From the NCBI GenBank assembly GCA_017996175.1, contig JAGOHK010000016.1, positions 1 through 59,044 on the forward strand: a stretch of DNA of 59,044 nt. Reading direction: 5' to 3'. A program made the position numbers and the translations under genes. This document shows, piece by piece, positions 27,224 through 35,233 of this stretch. The stretch's first letter is position 1; each line of letters opens with the position of its first letter. This DNA comes from Leptospiraceae bacterium (GTDB lineage Bacteria; Spirochaetota; Leptospiria; Leptospirales; Leptospiraceae). The notes beneath the pieces were generated by a model that was not told the origin of the DNA, did no database searches, and was given only the letters and a program-made list of their open reading frames with translations.

Positions 27224-27685
27224 ATGAACGAAACGCGTAAGAAAAAAATTGAATCGGAAATTATCAAGTCAATCGCTAAACTGATTGTATCTGGTAAAAT
27301 GAAAGATACTAGAATTGGAATTGTTTCAGTCCATAGGGCTGAACTTTCTAATGATATGGCAACAGTCAAAGTATGGGTAACCTCATACGTAGACGAGAAG
27401 GGAAAAAAGTCTCTCTTAAATGCGTTACGTACTGCCAAAGGTTTTTTTCAGCATATTCTTGCTAAAGAATTACAACTGCGGTTAACACCAAAGATTACTT
27501 TTTTATGGGATGAAGATTATATCAAATCCCTAGAAATGAATAACTTCATAGACAATCTTCCACCTATTCGAAATTATCAGGCAGAGACCGAGGGATTACT
27601 GTCTAATGCAGATTTGCCGGCAGAGAAGGAAAATTTGTCAGATAATGCAGATTTGCCGCAAGTAGAAGGGGATACTAAGAATTAA
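27224..27685 (+). CDS. rbfA: 30S ribosome-binding factor RbfA
   Basis: 153 residues: the KH-like RbfA fold covers about the first 115 residues (MNETRKKKIESEIIKSIAKL, VHRAELSNDMATVKVWVTSY, LRLTPKITFLWDEDYIKS). RbfA is a cold-shock and 16S maturation factor. The last 40 residues are an unusual acidic tail with an imperfect duplication, LLSNADLPAEKENL and LSDNADLPQVEGD. The stop TAA overlaps the putative ATT start of truB. Confidence 0.93.
   Translation: MNETRKKKIESEIIKSIAKLIVSGKMKDTRIGIVSVHRAELSNDMATVKVWVTSYVDEKGKKSLLNALRTAKGFFQHILAKELQLRLTPKITFLWDEDYIKSLEMNNFIDNLPPIRNYQAETEGLLSNADLPAEKENLSDNADLPQVEGDTKN
27666..27671 (+). promoter_or_regulatory. Ribosome binding site deciding the truB ATT start
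   Basis: AAGGGG inside the rbfA C-terminal codons ends 9 bases before the ATT at 27681. No ATG, GTG or TTG in the truB frame lies upstream of the essential N-terminal KPAG motif, so this ribosome site supports ATT initiation. Confidence 0.6.
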
Positions 27686-28574
27686 TTCTGGATTCTACTT
27701 AGTTCATAAACCAGCAGGGATTACTTCCTCTGATTTGGTTTTAAAAATCAAAAAAAATAAAAAACCAATCAAAATTGGACATACGGGTACTTTAGATAAA
27801 GCTGCTGAAGGTTTATTAATTTTACCTTTTGGGGATTATACTTCTTTTTCTAGTGTATTTTTAGAAGAGGATAAGGGTTATTTTGCGAAAGTGCGGTTTG
27901 GTAAAAATACGGACTCTGGTGATAGAGATGGAAATACGATAGACGAAAGATCATCCGACGAAGTAAAAGAATTTTACTTAAAAAATCTCCCGCAAATCAA
28001 AGAAGAAATTTTAAAAATAAAAGATACTACTTCTCAAATTCCACCTGTAATTTCTGCCTTAAAAGTCGGCGGGATAAGACAGTCTTCTCTTTATCGAGGC
28101 GGGATCGAGTTTGAATCCGTTACCCGCAGTATGCAAATCTATCACTTTCAGTATCAGAATTTAACTGAAACAGGATTTGAAATGAGTTTGCGCGTTAGCT
28201 CAGGAACGTATATTCGAAAAATCGTCATGGACTTGGGTGAGGCTCTAAATTTTCCCATGTACATGGAAAGTCTGGTTAGAACTTCCATTGGAACTGTTTC
28301 CCTCGAAAAAGCTCTTTCTGTAGAGGAAGTAATTTTGCCTGATTCTAAATTTTACACGCTAGAAGAAATGATTCCATTTCCTTGGTTAGATTTGAATGAA
28401 GTAGAAACAAAGTCCGTTCGACATGGCGGTTATATTCAGCCGAGAGATGTAGAGGGTGATTTTCTTTTACGAGATAATTCTGGCAAACTCCTTGCATGGT
28501 GTAGTACGAATGAGAAAAAAGCACATTTACCGTATAAATATTTGAAAGTTTTTTACAATCCAGATGAAATTTAG
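27681..28574 (+). CDS. truB: tRNA pseudouridine-55 synthase TruB (ATT start)
   Basis: 297 residues if begun at ATT 27681, reading I-N-S-GFYLVHKPAGITSSDLV. The motif KPAGITS is a conserved feature of TruB, and the first ATG/GTG/TTG in frame (27735) would cut it off. The catalytic Asp is in HTGTLDKAAEGLL, and the PUA domain is at the C-terminus (GYIQPRDVEGDFLL). It makes pseudouridine at position 55 of tRNA. ATT is a rare start, known for infC and a few others; it overlaps the rbfA stop (ATTAA). Confidence 0.9.
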   Translation: MNSGFYLVHKPAGITSSDLVLKIKKNKKPIKIGHTGTLDKAAEGLLILPFGDYTSFSSVFLEEDKGYFAKVRFGKNTDSGDRDGNTIDERSSDEVKEFYLKNLPQIKEEILKIKDTTSQIPPVISALKVGGIRQSSLYRGGIEFESVTRSMQIYHFQYQNLTETGFEMSLRVSSGTYIRKIVMDLGEALNFPMYMESLVRTSIGTVSLEKALSVEEVILPDSKFYTLEEMIPFPWLDLNEVETKSVRHGGYIQPRDVEGDFLLRDNSGKLLAWCSTNEKKAHLPYKYLKVFYNPDEI

Positions 28575-28631
28575 TTTATCAATCAAGCCTTCTTTATAAC
28601 TTGGTCTAAAATAGAAGACTAATAACGTAAT

Positions 28632-28898
28632 ATGATAACAACAGAACTTAAGAAAACAATCATCACTGACTACCAGCAAAAAGCTGGAGACACTGGCTCC
28701 CCTGAAGTGCAAATTGCTCTTTTAAACAGTAGAATCAATGATTTAAACATTCATTTTTCTACTCATAAGAAAGATCATCTCTCTCGTAGAGGTTTATTAA
28801 AACTCGTTAGCCAGAGAAAGAAGATGCTGGACTACTTAAAATCTAAGAATCTTGAAAGATATAGAGAACTTATCAAGAGACTTGGACTCCGAAAGTAA
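28632..28898 (+). CDS. rpsO: 30S ribosomal protein S15
   Basis: 88 residues, the usual S15 length. Family text: [38 protein letters not shown], and the C-terminal [10 protein letters not shown]15 binds 16S rRNA early in 30S assembly and often represses its own mRNA. The leader (28575-28631) is short and has no strong ribosome site. pnp starts 13 bases after the stop, the usual rpsO-pnp arrangement. Confidence 0.97.
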   Translation: MITTELKKTIITDYQQKAGDTGSPEVQIALLNSRINDLNIHFSTHKKDHLSRRGLLKLVSQRKKMLDYLKSKNLERYRELIKRLGLRK

Positions 28899-28911
28899 TT
28901 CAGGATCTACT

Positions 28912-31008
28912 ATGACATATAAACACAATCTAAATTTCGATAGGGAATCTATATCCATTGAGTCCGGTAATTGGGCGAAACAAGCTGACGGTAGCGTAGT
29001 CTATCGTATAGGTAATCTTGTTATGCTTGCAACCGTTTGTGCAGTGGATGATTCCAAAGAAGGACAAGACTTTTTCCCATTAACTTGTGAATACACTGAG
29101 AAGATGTATTCTGTTGGTCGAATTCCTGGTGGATACATCAAACGAGAAAGCAAACCTTCCGAATACGAAGTGTTACTCTCTCGTATTATCGACAGACCAA
29201 TTCGTCCGATGTTTCCAGAAGGTTACTTCTGTGAAGTGCAGCTAATAGTGACTGTCCTCTCTGCGGATAAAAACATTTCTACTCAAGGTCATGCAATCAA
29301 TGCGGCAAGTGCGGCGCTCATGGTTTCCGACATTCCTTTTCATGGTCCACTCGCTGGCGTTCGTGTCGGAAGAGTTGACGGCAAATTGGTATATAACCCT
29401 GAGAATGATTTAATGTCCAAGTCTGACATGGATATTATCGTGGCAGGAACCATTGATTCAATTGTGATGATCGAAGGGGAATGTAAAGAACTTACAAACC
29501 ACGAGTTACTTGAAGCACTTAAATTTGCCCATGAATATATCAAAGCAAATGTAAACTTTCAATCTGAATTTGCAAAAATTGTAAACAAACCAAAAAAAGA
29601 AATCAAACTCAAAGTAAAAGACGAAGTTTTATTTAAAAAAGTTAGAGATTATTCCATAGAAAAAATTTCTGCGGCTAATCGTAATTCTGACAAAGCGGCT
29701 CGATCAAAAGGTATTTCTGATGCAAACGCAGAGACTGTTGCTTATTTTAAAGAGCAGGGTGTATCTGATTCAGAAATCAAAGAAGTTAAAAATTTTCTCC
29801 ACGAAGTAGAAGCAGAAGTAGTTCGGGATTTAATTTTCAAAGAAGGCTTACGTGCCGATGGAAGAAAGTTAGAAGAAGTTCGAGATATTTCTTGCGAATT
29901 AAACGTATTACCCGGTGCTCATGGCTCTGCTGTATTTACTCGTGGTCAAACACAGTCCTTGGGAGTTGTTACTCTTGGAACTGTAGCGGATAACCAGCGT
30001 TATGAAACAATCGAAGGTCAAAAAGAAAAGAACTTTATGCTCCATTACAACTTCCCTGCTTTTTCTGTGGGAGAAGTAAAACGTTCTGGCAGTCCAGGGC
30101 GACGTGAAATCGGACATGGAAATTTAGCAGAGCGTGCTTTAAAAGCTGTTCTTCCTAAGTTTGCAGATTTTCCTTATGTAATTCGTCTCGTTTCTGAAAT
30201 TTTAGAATCAAATGGCTCTAGCTCTATGGCGTCCGTATGTAGTGGATCGCTTGCTATGATGTCCGGTGGGGTTCCTCTTAAAGCTGCCGTTTCTGGTGTG
30301 GCAATGGGACTTATCACTTCGCCTAACAAAGAGTTTGCGATACTTACTGATATTGCTGGGATTGAAGATCATTTCGGAGATATGGATTTTAAATTAGCAG
30401 GAACTCGAAAAGGGATTACTGCATTCCAAATGGATTTGAAGATAACAGGTGTTGGTCTCGATGTTCTAGAAAAAGCAATCGCACAAGCTGAACGTGGCCG
30501 TAATCATATCCTAAACGAAATGGAAAAATCCATTACCCAGTCAGTTGCTGAATTATCCAAGACTGCTCCACGAATCACCATTAAGATGATTCCAAAAGAT
30601 AGAATCGGAGAACTCATCGGTCCTGGTGGAAAAAATATTCGTTCTATCATCGAACAAAGTAAAGCCGATATCAATATCGACGATGACGGAAAGGTTACTA
30701 TTTCTAGTCCAGATGCTGAGTCTTCGCAAAAAGCTCTTGATATTATCGAAGGAATGTTTGCAGAAGTAGAAGTTGGAAAAATCTATGAGGGTAAAGTCAA
30801 ACGCATCACTGACTTTGGCGCATTCGTAGAAATTCTTCCTGGAAAAGAAGGTCTCTGTCATATTTCTAAACTTGATTCTAAAAGAGTAAACGCAGTAAGA
30901 GATGTAATCTCCGAAGGCGAAATCATTCGAGTCAAAGTGCTGGGAGTAGACAGACAGGGGAAAATGGATCTTTCTCGCAAAGATGCGATGCAGGACAGTC
31001 ACTCCTGA
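28912..31008 (+). CDS. pnp: Polyribonucleotide nucleotidyltransferase (PNPase)
   Basis: 698 residues from ATG 28912; a longer frame from 28852 overlaps rpsO and is rejected because [14 protein letters not shown] is the normal N-terminus. The two RNase PH domains, the helical linker, the KH domain ([20 protein letters not shown]) and the S1 domain ([20 protein letters not shown]) are in order. PNPase degrades RNA 3-prime to 5-prime using phosphate, in the degradosome in many bacteria. The M16 protease gene begins 3 bases after its stop. Confidence 0.96.
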   Translation: MTYKHNLNFDRESISIESGNWAKQADGSVVYRIGNLVMLATVCAVDDSKEGQDFFPLTCEYTEKMYSVGRIPGGYIKRESKPSEYEVLLSRIIDRPIRPMFPEGYFCEVQLIVTVLSADKNISTQGHAINAASAALMVSDIPFHGPLAGVRVGRVDGKLVYNPENDLMSKSDMDIIVAGTIDSIVMIEGECKELTNHELLEALKFAHEYIKANVNFQSEFAKIVNKPKKEIKLKVKDEVLFKKVRDYSIEKISAANRNSDKAARSKGISDANAETVAYFKEQGVSDSEIKEVKNFLHEVEAEVVRDLIFKEGLRADGRKLEEVRDISCELNVLPGAHGSAVFTRGQTQSLGVVTLGTVADNQRYETIEGQKEKNFMLHYNFPAFSVGEVKRSGSPGRREIGHGNLAERALKAVLPKFADFPYVIRLVSEILESNGSSSMASVCSGSLAMMSGGVPLKAAVSGVAMGLITSPNKEFAILTDIAGIEDHFGDMDFKLAGTRKGITAFQMDLKITGVGLDVLEKAIAQAERGRNHILNEMEKSITQSVAELSKTAPRITIKMIPKDRIGELIGPGGKNIRSIIEQSKADINIDDDGKVTISSPDAESSQKALDIIEGMFAEVEVGKIYEGKVKRITDFGAFVEILPGKEGLCHISKLDSKRVNAVRDVISEGEIIRVKVLGVDRQGKMDLSRKDAMQDSHS

Positions 31009-31011
31009 TAA

Positions 31012-32280
31012 ATGAATCTAAGGCTAAACAAGAGTAAACTCTCTAACGGTCTAACAGTTTTATTTCAGCCTGTACCCAATGCTACCAATGTTTCGATTGG
31101 TCTTTGGGTGAAAATTGGCTCTAGATATGAGAATGAATCTGAAAAAGGTTATACTCATTTTCTAGAGCATATGCTTTTTAAAGGCACAAGCAAAAGAACT
31201 TCCAAAAAACAAGCTGAAGATATTGAGAGAGTAGGTGGGTTCTTTAATGCAGTTACCTCTCGTGAGTATACTTATTATTATGTGACAGTTGCGTCGTCTG
31301 AGATTGAACTCGGTTTAGATATTCTTTCCGATATGGTGTTTTCACCACTTCTAAAACAAGAAGATATCAAAAATGAATCAAATGTAATTCTAGAAGAATT
31401 AAAAAGTTATGAAGATAGTCCCGATGATTATGTGTATGATGAGTATTTTAAAAATATTTTTAAAAACCATCCTCTAGGGCAAGATATCATTGGCACACGT
31501 GAATCAGTTGCAGGAGCTACTGCCGATTCGATTCAAGCCTATTACAAAAAACATTACATCCCCGGCAGAATGGTATTATCCATTGCAGGTGATTATCCAG
31601 ATGAATTAATACAAAAGCTTTCTGAAAAATTCTTTAGCCTTAGGGTCGATCGCCCGTTAGCTCCACTTACCAACGACCCAGTTGAAAAATCTTTCAGTGT
31701 TCACTTCATTAAACGTAATCTAGAGCAAGTAAATTTCCTTTTGGGAGCAGAGGGATTTGCCCGTGATTTTAAAACTGCGGTTCGATTGAATGTAATTTCG
31801 AATATCCTCGGTGGTGGAATGTCATCTAGACTTTTCCAACGAATCAGAGAAGACAAAGGACTTTGTTATAGCATCAGTGCTTTTCCTTCTTCTTATTTGG
31901 ATACGGGGATAATGAATATTAACTGCGGAACTTCTAAGGACAAACTTTTACATGCGGTAGATTCTATCCTAGAAGAAATCAGGCTTTTAAAAAAAGATGG
32001 ATTTACAGAAGATGAGCTTATTTTCTCGAAAGGAAATCAAAAAGGTAGTTTAGCTATCGGTTATGAAATTCCAGAACATAGAATGAGTGATATTGCTATG
32101 CAAGAGATTTACTTTGGGACATTTTACGGATACCAAGATAGACTCGATGAATTATTCTCTGTTACCCTCTCTGAAATCAATGACTTAGTGCAGAAGATTT
32201 TTTCTGTAGAACAAATGCATTTTACTGGAATTGGAAATATTTCTAAAGCTGATATAAAAAAGATACATACTAAAATATAA
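31012..32280 (+). CDS. M16-family zinc protease (processing-peptidase type)
   Basis: 422 residues, soluble. The inverted zinc motif H49-F-L-E52-H53 is in YTHFLEHMLFKGT, and the third ligand is likely E129, about 77 residues on, as in the M16 family. The second half has the typical GGGMSSRLFQRIREDKGLCY. These enzymes cleave peptides or signal fragments; Bacillus YmxG-type genes also sit near pnp, so the neighbourhood is conserved. Substrate unknown. Confidence 0.93.
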   Translation: MNLRLNKSKLSNGLTVLFQPVPNATNVSIGLWVKIGSRYENESEKGYTHFLEHMLFKGTSKRTSKKQAEDIERVGGFFNAVTSREYTYYYVTVASSEIELGLDILSDMVFSPLLKQEDIKNESNVILEELKSYEDSPDDYVYDEYFKNIFKNHPLGQDIIGTRESVAGATADSIQAYYKKHYIPGRMVLSIAGDYPDELIQKLSEKFFSLRVDRPLAPLTNDPVEKSFSVHFIKRNLEQVNFLLGAEGFARDFKTAVRLNVISNILGGGMSSRLFQRIREDKGLCYSISAFPSSYLDTGIMNINCGTSKDKLLHAVDSILEEIRLLKKDGFTEDELIFSKGNQKGSLAIGYEIPEHRMSDIAMQEIYFGTFYGYQDRLDELFSVTLSEINDLVQKIFSVEQMHFTGIGNISKADIKKIHTKI

Positions 32281-32284
32281 AAAA

Positions 32285-32406
32285 GATTACCACCGATGCA
32301 CACCGAGGACACCGATAAAAGATACGATAGTTCTTTAATATTCGCAATTGGTTTGAATCCATATCATTTTTTATCGTTCTTTTATCGGTGTGCATCGGTG
32401 GTAATC
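32285..32406. repeat. Inverted-repeat element, GATTACCACCGATG family (copy 1)
   Basis: Left arm GATTACCACCGATGCACACC is the inverse complement of the right arm at 32385-32406; the left arm also holds a duplicated GGACACCGA. Inside is GGTTTGAATCCATATCATTT, shared with 41077-41209. It lies 4 bases after the M16 gene stop and could act as a bidirectional hairpin terminator. Confidence 0.7.
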
Positions 32407-32464
32407 AGTTTTTTATTATTAGAGTTAAGGTGGAATTTTGGGAATGACACTTAGGATAATCTAA

Positions 32465-32917
32465 ATGAATAACATACAAATCAAAATACAAAAGTTTTTT
32501 CCAGATGTAAAACTTCCTGAAAAAAAAACACCCGGTGCTGCGGCAATGGATATTGCTGCCTATTGTCCAAAAGTAAATATCAATATTGAAGTGGGGCAAA
32601 CAGTTCTTATCCCGACTGGCTTTTGTTTGGAAATTCCAGAAGGATATTTTGTAGAAATTCGTCCTCGCTCTGGACTTTCCGCAAAAGAAAATATTCTGAT
32701 TCCTAATTCTCCTGGAACAGTGGATTCAGATTATCGTGGGCAGGTTTTTGTTCCGCTTTTGAATCTGAGTAAAGCCCCTTTTACTGTCACGAATGGACTT
32801 CGTATAGCGCAAATGCTTGTTTGCCGCTCTATTGAAATGGAATGGAATTTGGTTGAAGAGATTTCTCTTGATACCACACGTGGTACTGGTGGATTTGGTT
32901 CAACTGGAAAGAATTAG
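32465..32917 (+). CDS. dut: Deoxyuridine 5-prime-triphosphate nucleotidohydrolase (dUTPase)
   Basis: 150 residues of the trimeric dUTPase fold. Motif I is GAAAMDIAAYC, motif II PRSGLSAKENI, motif III GTVDSDYRGQVFV, motif IV RIAQMLVCR and motif V GTGGFGSTGKN at the C-terminus. It keeps dUTP out of DNA and supplies dUMP. Ribosome site AGGA about 8 bases before ATG 32465. The bases 32434-32449 upstream resemble the right end of the CGGGAATGACA repeat family. The stop overlaps the convergent small membrane gene by 4 bases. Confidence 0.96.
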   Translation: MNNIQIKIQKFFPDVKLPEKKTPGAAAMDIAAYCPKVNINIEVGQTVLIPTGFCLEIPEGYFVEIRPRSGLSAKENILIPNSPGTVDSDYRGQVFVPLLNLSKAPFTVTNGLRIAQMLVCRSIEMEWNLVEEISLDTTRGTGGFGSTGKN

Positions 32918-33135
32918 TTTTTTTTGGGGGGCGGACTTCCTTTTTTATCTCCCCCGCCTTGTGGTGGTTTTTTGTCGCCGCCAGCTTGTGTGGGTTTAGA
33001 GTTTTGAGGATTTTCATTTTTTGTAACGGCTCTTTCTTCCTTGTATTTTCTAATAAAATACTTAATAACAAAATTGAGAATAAAGTATCCCGCAATAGAA
33101 ATATACCACATCGGATCTATAACTATATTTTCCAT
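32914..33135 (-). CDS. Small membrane protein with a Gly/Lys/Pro-rich tail
   Basis: 73 residues. One membrane helix (MWYISIAGYFILNFVIKYFI) is followed by a charged, low-complexity C-terminus with the repeat GGDKK (GGDKKPPQGGGDKKGSPPPK). The product is unknown. It follows the cytochrome lipoprotein direction with only 4 bases to that gene's stop (33140), but is upstream-to-downstream in the other sense: the cytochrome gene is upstream on the minus strand. The overlap with dut is tail to tail. Confidence 0.5.
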   Translation of the reverse strand: MENIVIDPMWYISIAGYFILNFVIKYFIRKYKEERAVTKNENPQNSKPTQAGGDKKPPQGGGDKKGSPPPKKN

Positions 33136-33139
33136 TGTA

Positions 33140-34186
33140 TTACCTCAAAACCTTTTCACGGATAATAAACATTTTCTCCTTAGACGGCAAATCATTTCTT
33201 CCTCCCAATTCTTCATCATGGAAATAATAAACCAGCCGTGCGTATAGGGGTTTATTTGAGTTAGGCGCGTCGATTGTGAGAGAAATTAATTCGTCGTTTG
33301 GAGTCAGCCCAGTATTACGAATGAGTGTGCGATTCCAGAATGTATTTCCACTAATGTTTCCAATCCCGTAGGTGCGCGCCCATTTTTTACGGTAGTGAAT
33401 TGTTTTGTAATTTGGATCGGTTCCTATTTCTAGTTGAATGGAATGAAATAAATCTCCTGTTGGAAGAATATGAGCGCGGTTGTTTTTTAGTCTTAGGCTA
33501 ATATGAAGTAACCCCTTGTCAGAGAATTCATACTCAATATCTGAAAAATCTTTTTTTAATCTTTCCGGAGTATGGTTTCCTAAAAGTTTATGTCCGTCGT
33601 AGTGGCAGTCCTGACAGGTTCGTGTTGAAGAAGAATTTTTCCACTCTGTAAACGTATTTTGCATTGGCTCAGTAGAGTAGTGGATTTGTTTTTTCTCAAA
33701 CCTAGGAAAATTAAACTGGTGGCAGTTTTCACAAAACTCGGAAGTCGAAAGATAATCGAATTTGATTACCTCATGAAATTCATTTTCGAAATTTTTAAAT
33801 CCTAAAACTTTTCCCTTCCTGACATGACAGGAAACACAATTGATTCCCTCATTTAACAGTGATTCTCCTGAATAATTTTTAGTAAGAAACTCTTTTTTTT
33901 GTTCCTGAAGGGGTGCATGGCAATTAACACACCATTCCTGTCTTTCTATTCTAAATGCATTTTGAAAAAGTGGGTCAGTCCATGCTTTCGCATGCATTCC
34001 TTCTTTCCACTGCGAGTGAGTTTCGGTATGGCATTTTTGGCACTCAGTAGCGGATAAACTTCGTTTGCCTTCCCAACCTGTCATAACGGAGGAAACTCCT
34101 TTCGGAAAAAGCGGGAAGGTGACTTCTTTGCAAGAAATTAAAAAAAATAAAATTTGAATGAAATGTATTTGCGTGGTGAAAAACAT
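33140..34186 (-). CDS. Five-haem c-type cytochrome lipoprotein
   Basis: 348 residues from ATG 34186. This start is preferred over a longer frame (to 34267) because it gives a lipoprotein signal peptide, MFFTTQIHFIQILFFLISC, ending in a lipobox. Five CxxCH haem sites: CQKCH, CVNCH, CVSCH, CENCH and CQDCH. Spread over about 200 residues, they make an extracytoplasmic multihaem cytochrome. The C-terminal 130 residues are beta-rich without haem sites. Likely electron transfer in the envelope; partner and acceptor unknown. Confidence 0.8.
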   Translation of the reverse strand: MFFTTQIHFIQILFFLISCKEVTFPLFPKGVSSVMTGWEGKRSLSATECQKCHTETHSQWKEGMHAKAWTDPLFQNAFRIERQEWCVNCHAPLQEQKKEFLTKNYSGESLLNEGINCVSCHVRKGKVLGFKNFENEFHEVIKFDYLSTSEFCENCHQFNFPRFEKKQIHYSTEPMQNTFTEWKNSSSTRTCQDCHYDGHKLLGNHTPERLKKDFSDIEYEFSDKGLLHISLRLKNNRAHILPTGDLFHSIQLEIGTDPNYKTIHYRKKWARTYGIGNISGNTFWNRTLIRNTGLTPNDELISLTIDAPNSNKPLYARLVYYFHDEELGGRNDLPSKEKMFIIREKVLR

Positions 34187-34267
34187 AGAGAATAATTGAG
34201 GTTTGCCTATATAACATTCAGTTAGTTTCACTTTTACTATTTTTTTTTTAAGAACTCTACCATACAT

Positions 34268-34559
34268 ATAGAATTTTTATTATCCTAAAATCGGTTTAAT
34301 TTATTATAACCTAACTGTCACTCTCGAAATTTTCCAAATGCTATTTCGCGTAAATAAGTTCCACGATCTTTCATAAAAGAGGTGCCCAATTTCCAGAAGC
34401 AATCTATCTAGCTGTAAATCAGAATTTACTTTCACTTGAACTGGTAATTGATACGCTAACCAACCTTGCTAATGAAAATTATAAAAATTTTTATTAGCAA
34501 ATGAATCGTTTTTTGAAATTTTTTCGCACAAGATTTAATTTTTAAGCGCTAGTAAGAGT
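34268..34559. other. Intergenic region with a possible gene remnant and a hairpin
   Basis: 292 bases. From 34354 to the TAG at 34495-34497 a frame without a normal start reads HKRGAQFPEAIYLAVNQNLL and then SLELVIDTLTNLANENYKNF. It looks protein-like and could be a broken gene. Its end lies inside a hairpin with arms TTGCTAAT (34466-34473) and ATTAGCAA (34493-34500). Confidence 0.35.
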
Positions 34560-35063
34560 ATGATCGTATTTAAAAACTCTGATAAATTTGAAATCGACTC
34601 CCTCGATGAGCGAAACCAAACTGTGTCGACACTCCTAATCCCTGAAAGTATGATGCCAAGTTTTCTGTTCCTCGTGAAAAATCATGGTGCTGGTAATACT
34701 TCTGTTTACTTGCGTAACCTTCTTTTTATGTATAGAACTTTAACTCATTCTGGCATGATCCCCTCTCCGATTTCCGTGAAAACGGAATACCAAGAAGAAG
34801 GTCTTAATCTCTGTCGTGTGGGATTTCGTCCCGATAACGCAGATTGGCTAGAACTTGGAGAACTGGCTCTCGCATTCGGGAAATCTCGTTGTTGGCTGTT
34901 TGTCTTTTTACTCAAACTAGACATCCTGGGATTATGGTATCTTCTCGCTCAAGCTGACTTGATCTTCGCAGTTCCAACGTTCCCCAACCTAGAACTACAA
35001 AGTTTTTGGGCTTTGCAGCGTAACCGACAGAACTTTGCACGTAATTATCATGTAAAAGTTTAG
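34560..35063 (+). CDS. DUF1564-type protein
   Basis: 167 residues, no signal peptide. The text VSTLLIPESMMPSFLFL and GKSRCWLFVFLLKLDILG matches what I remember of DUF1564, a family of unknown function that I know only from Leptospira, usually present in several copies. Residues near the middle (EEGLNLCRVGFRPDNADWLE) are also family-like. Function unknown. It stands alone between the cytochrome and ftsK. Confidence 0.7.
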   Translation: MIVFKNSDKFEIDSLDERNQTVSTLLIPESMMPSFLFLVKNHGAGNTSVYLRNLLFMYRTLTHSGMIPSPISVKTEYQEEGLNLCRVGFRPDNADWLELGELALAFGKSRCWLFVFLLKLDILGLWYLLAQADLIFAVPTFPNLELQSFWALQRNRQNFARNYHVKV

Positions 35064-35233
35064 CATAAGACCGAAAAACCAAGACTAAAAAGAAACTAAT
35101 CTTCCTATCGATAAAGCCCTAGGATACAGCTATACCTACATAAAACGCTGCTCATTAAAAGGAGTAGGATTATTTTACCCCGAAAATTCCTGTCGCAAAT
35201 TCTAAAAGTTACCGATAGGAATATGGTAAAACT

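Noticed and set aside
28852..28911. Upstream extension of pnp from 28852
   Set aside because: It overlaps the end of rpsO and adds residues foreign to PNPase; ATG 28912 gives the normal N-terminus.
32360..32372. GGTTTGAATCC, T-arm-like text suggesting a tRNA
   Set aside because: The same text sits inside both GATTACCAC elements; no acceptor, D or anticodon stem surrounds it.
34268..34353. Phage or plasmid origin in AT-rich spacers
   Set aside because: No iterons, replication gene or DnaA-box cluster was seen.
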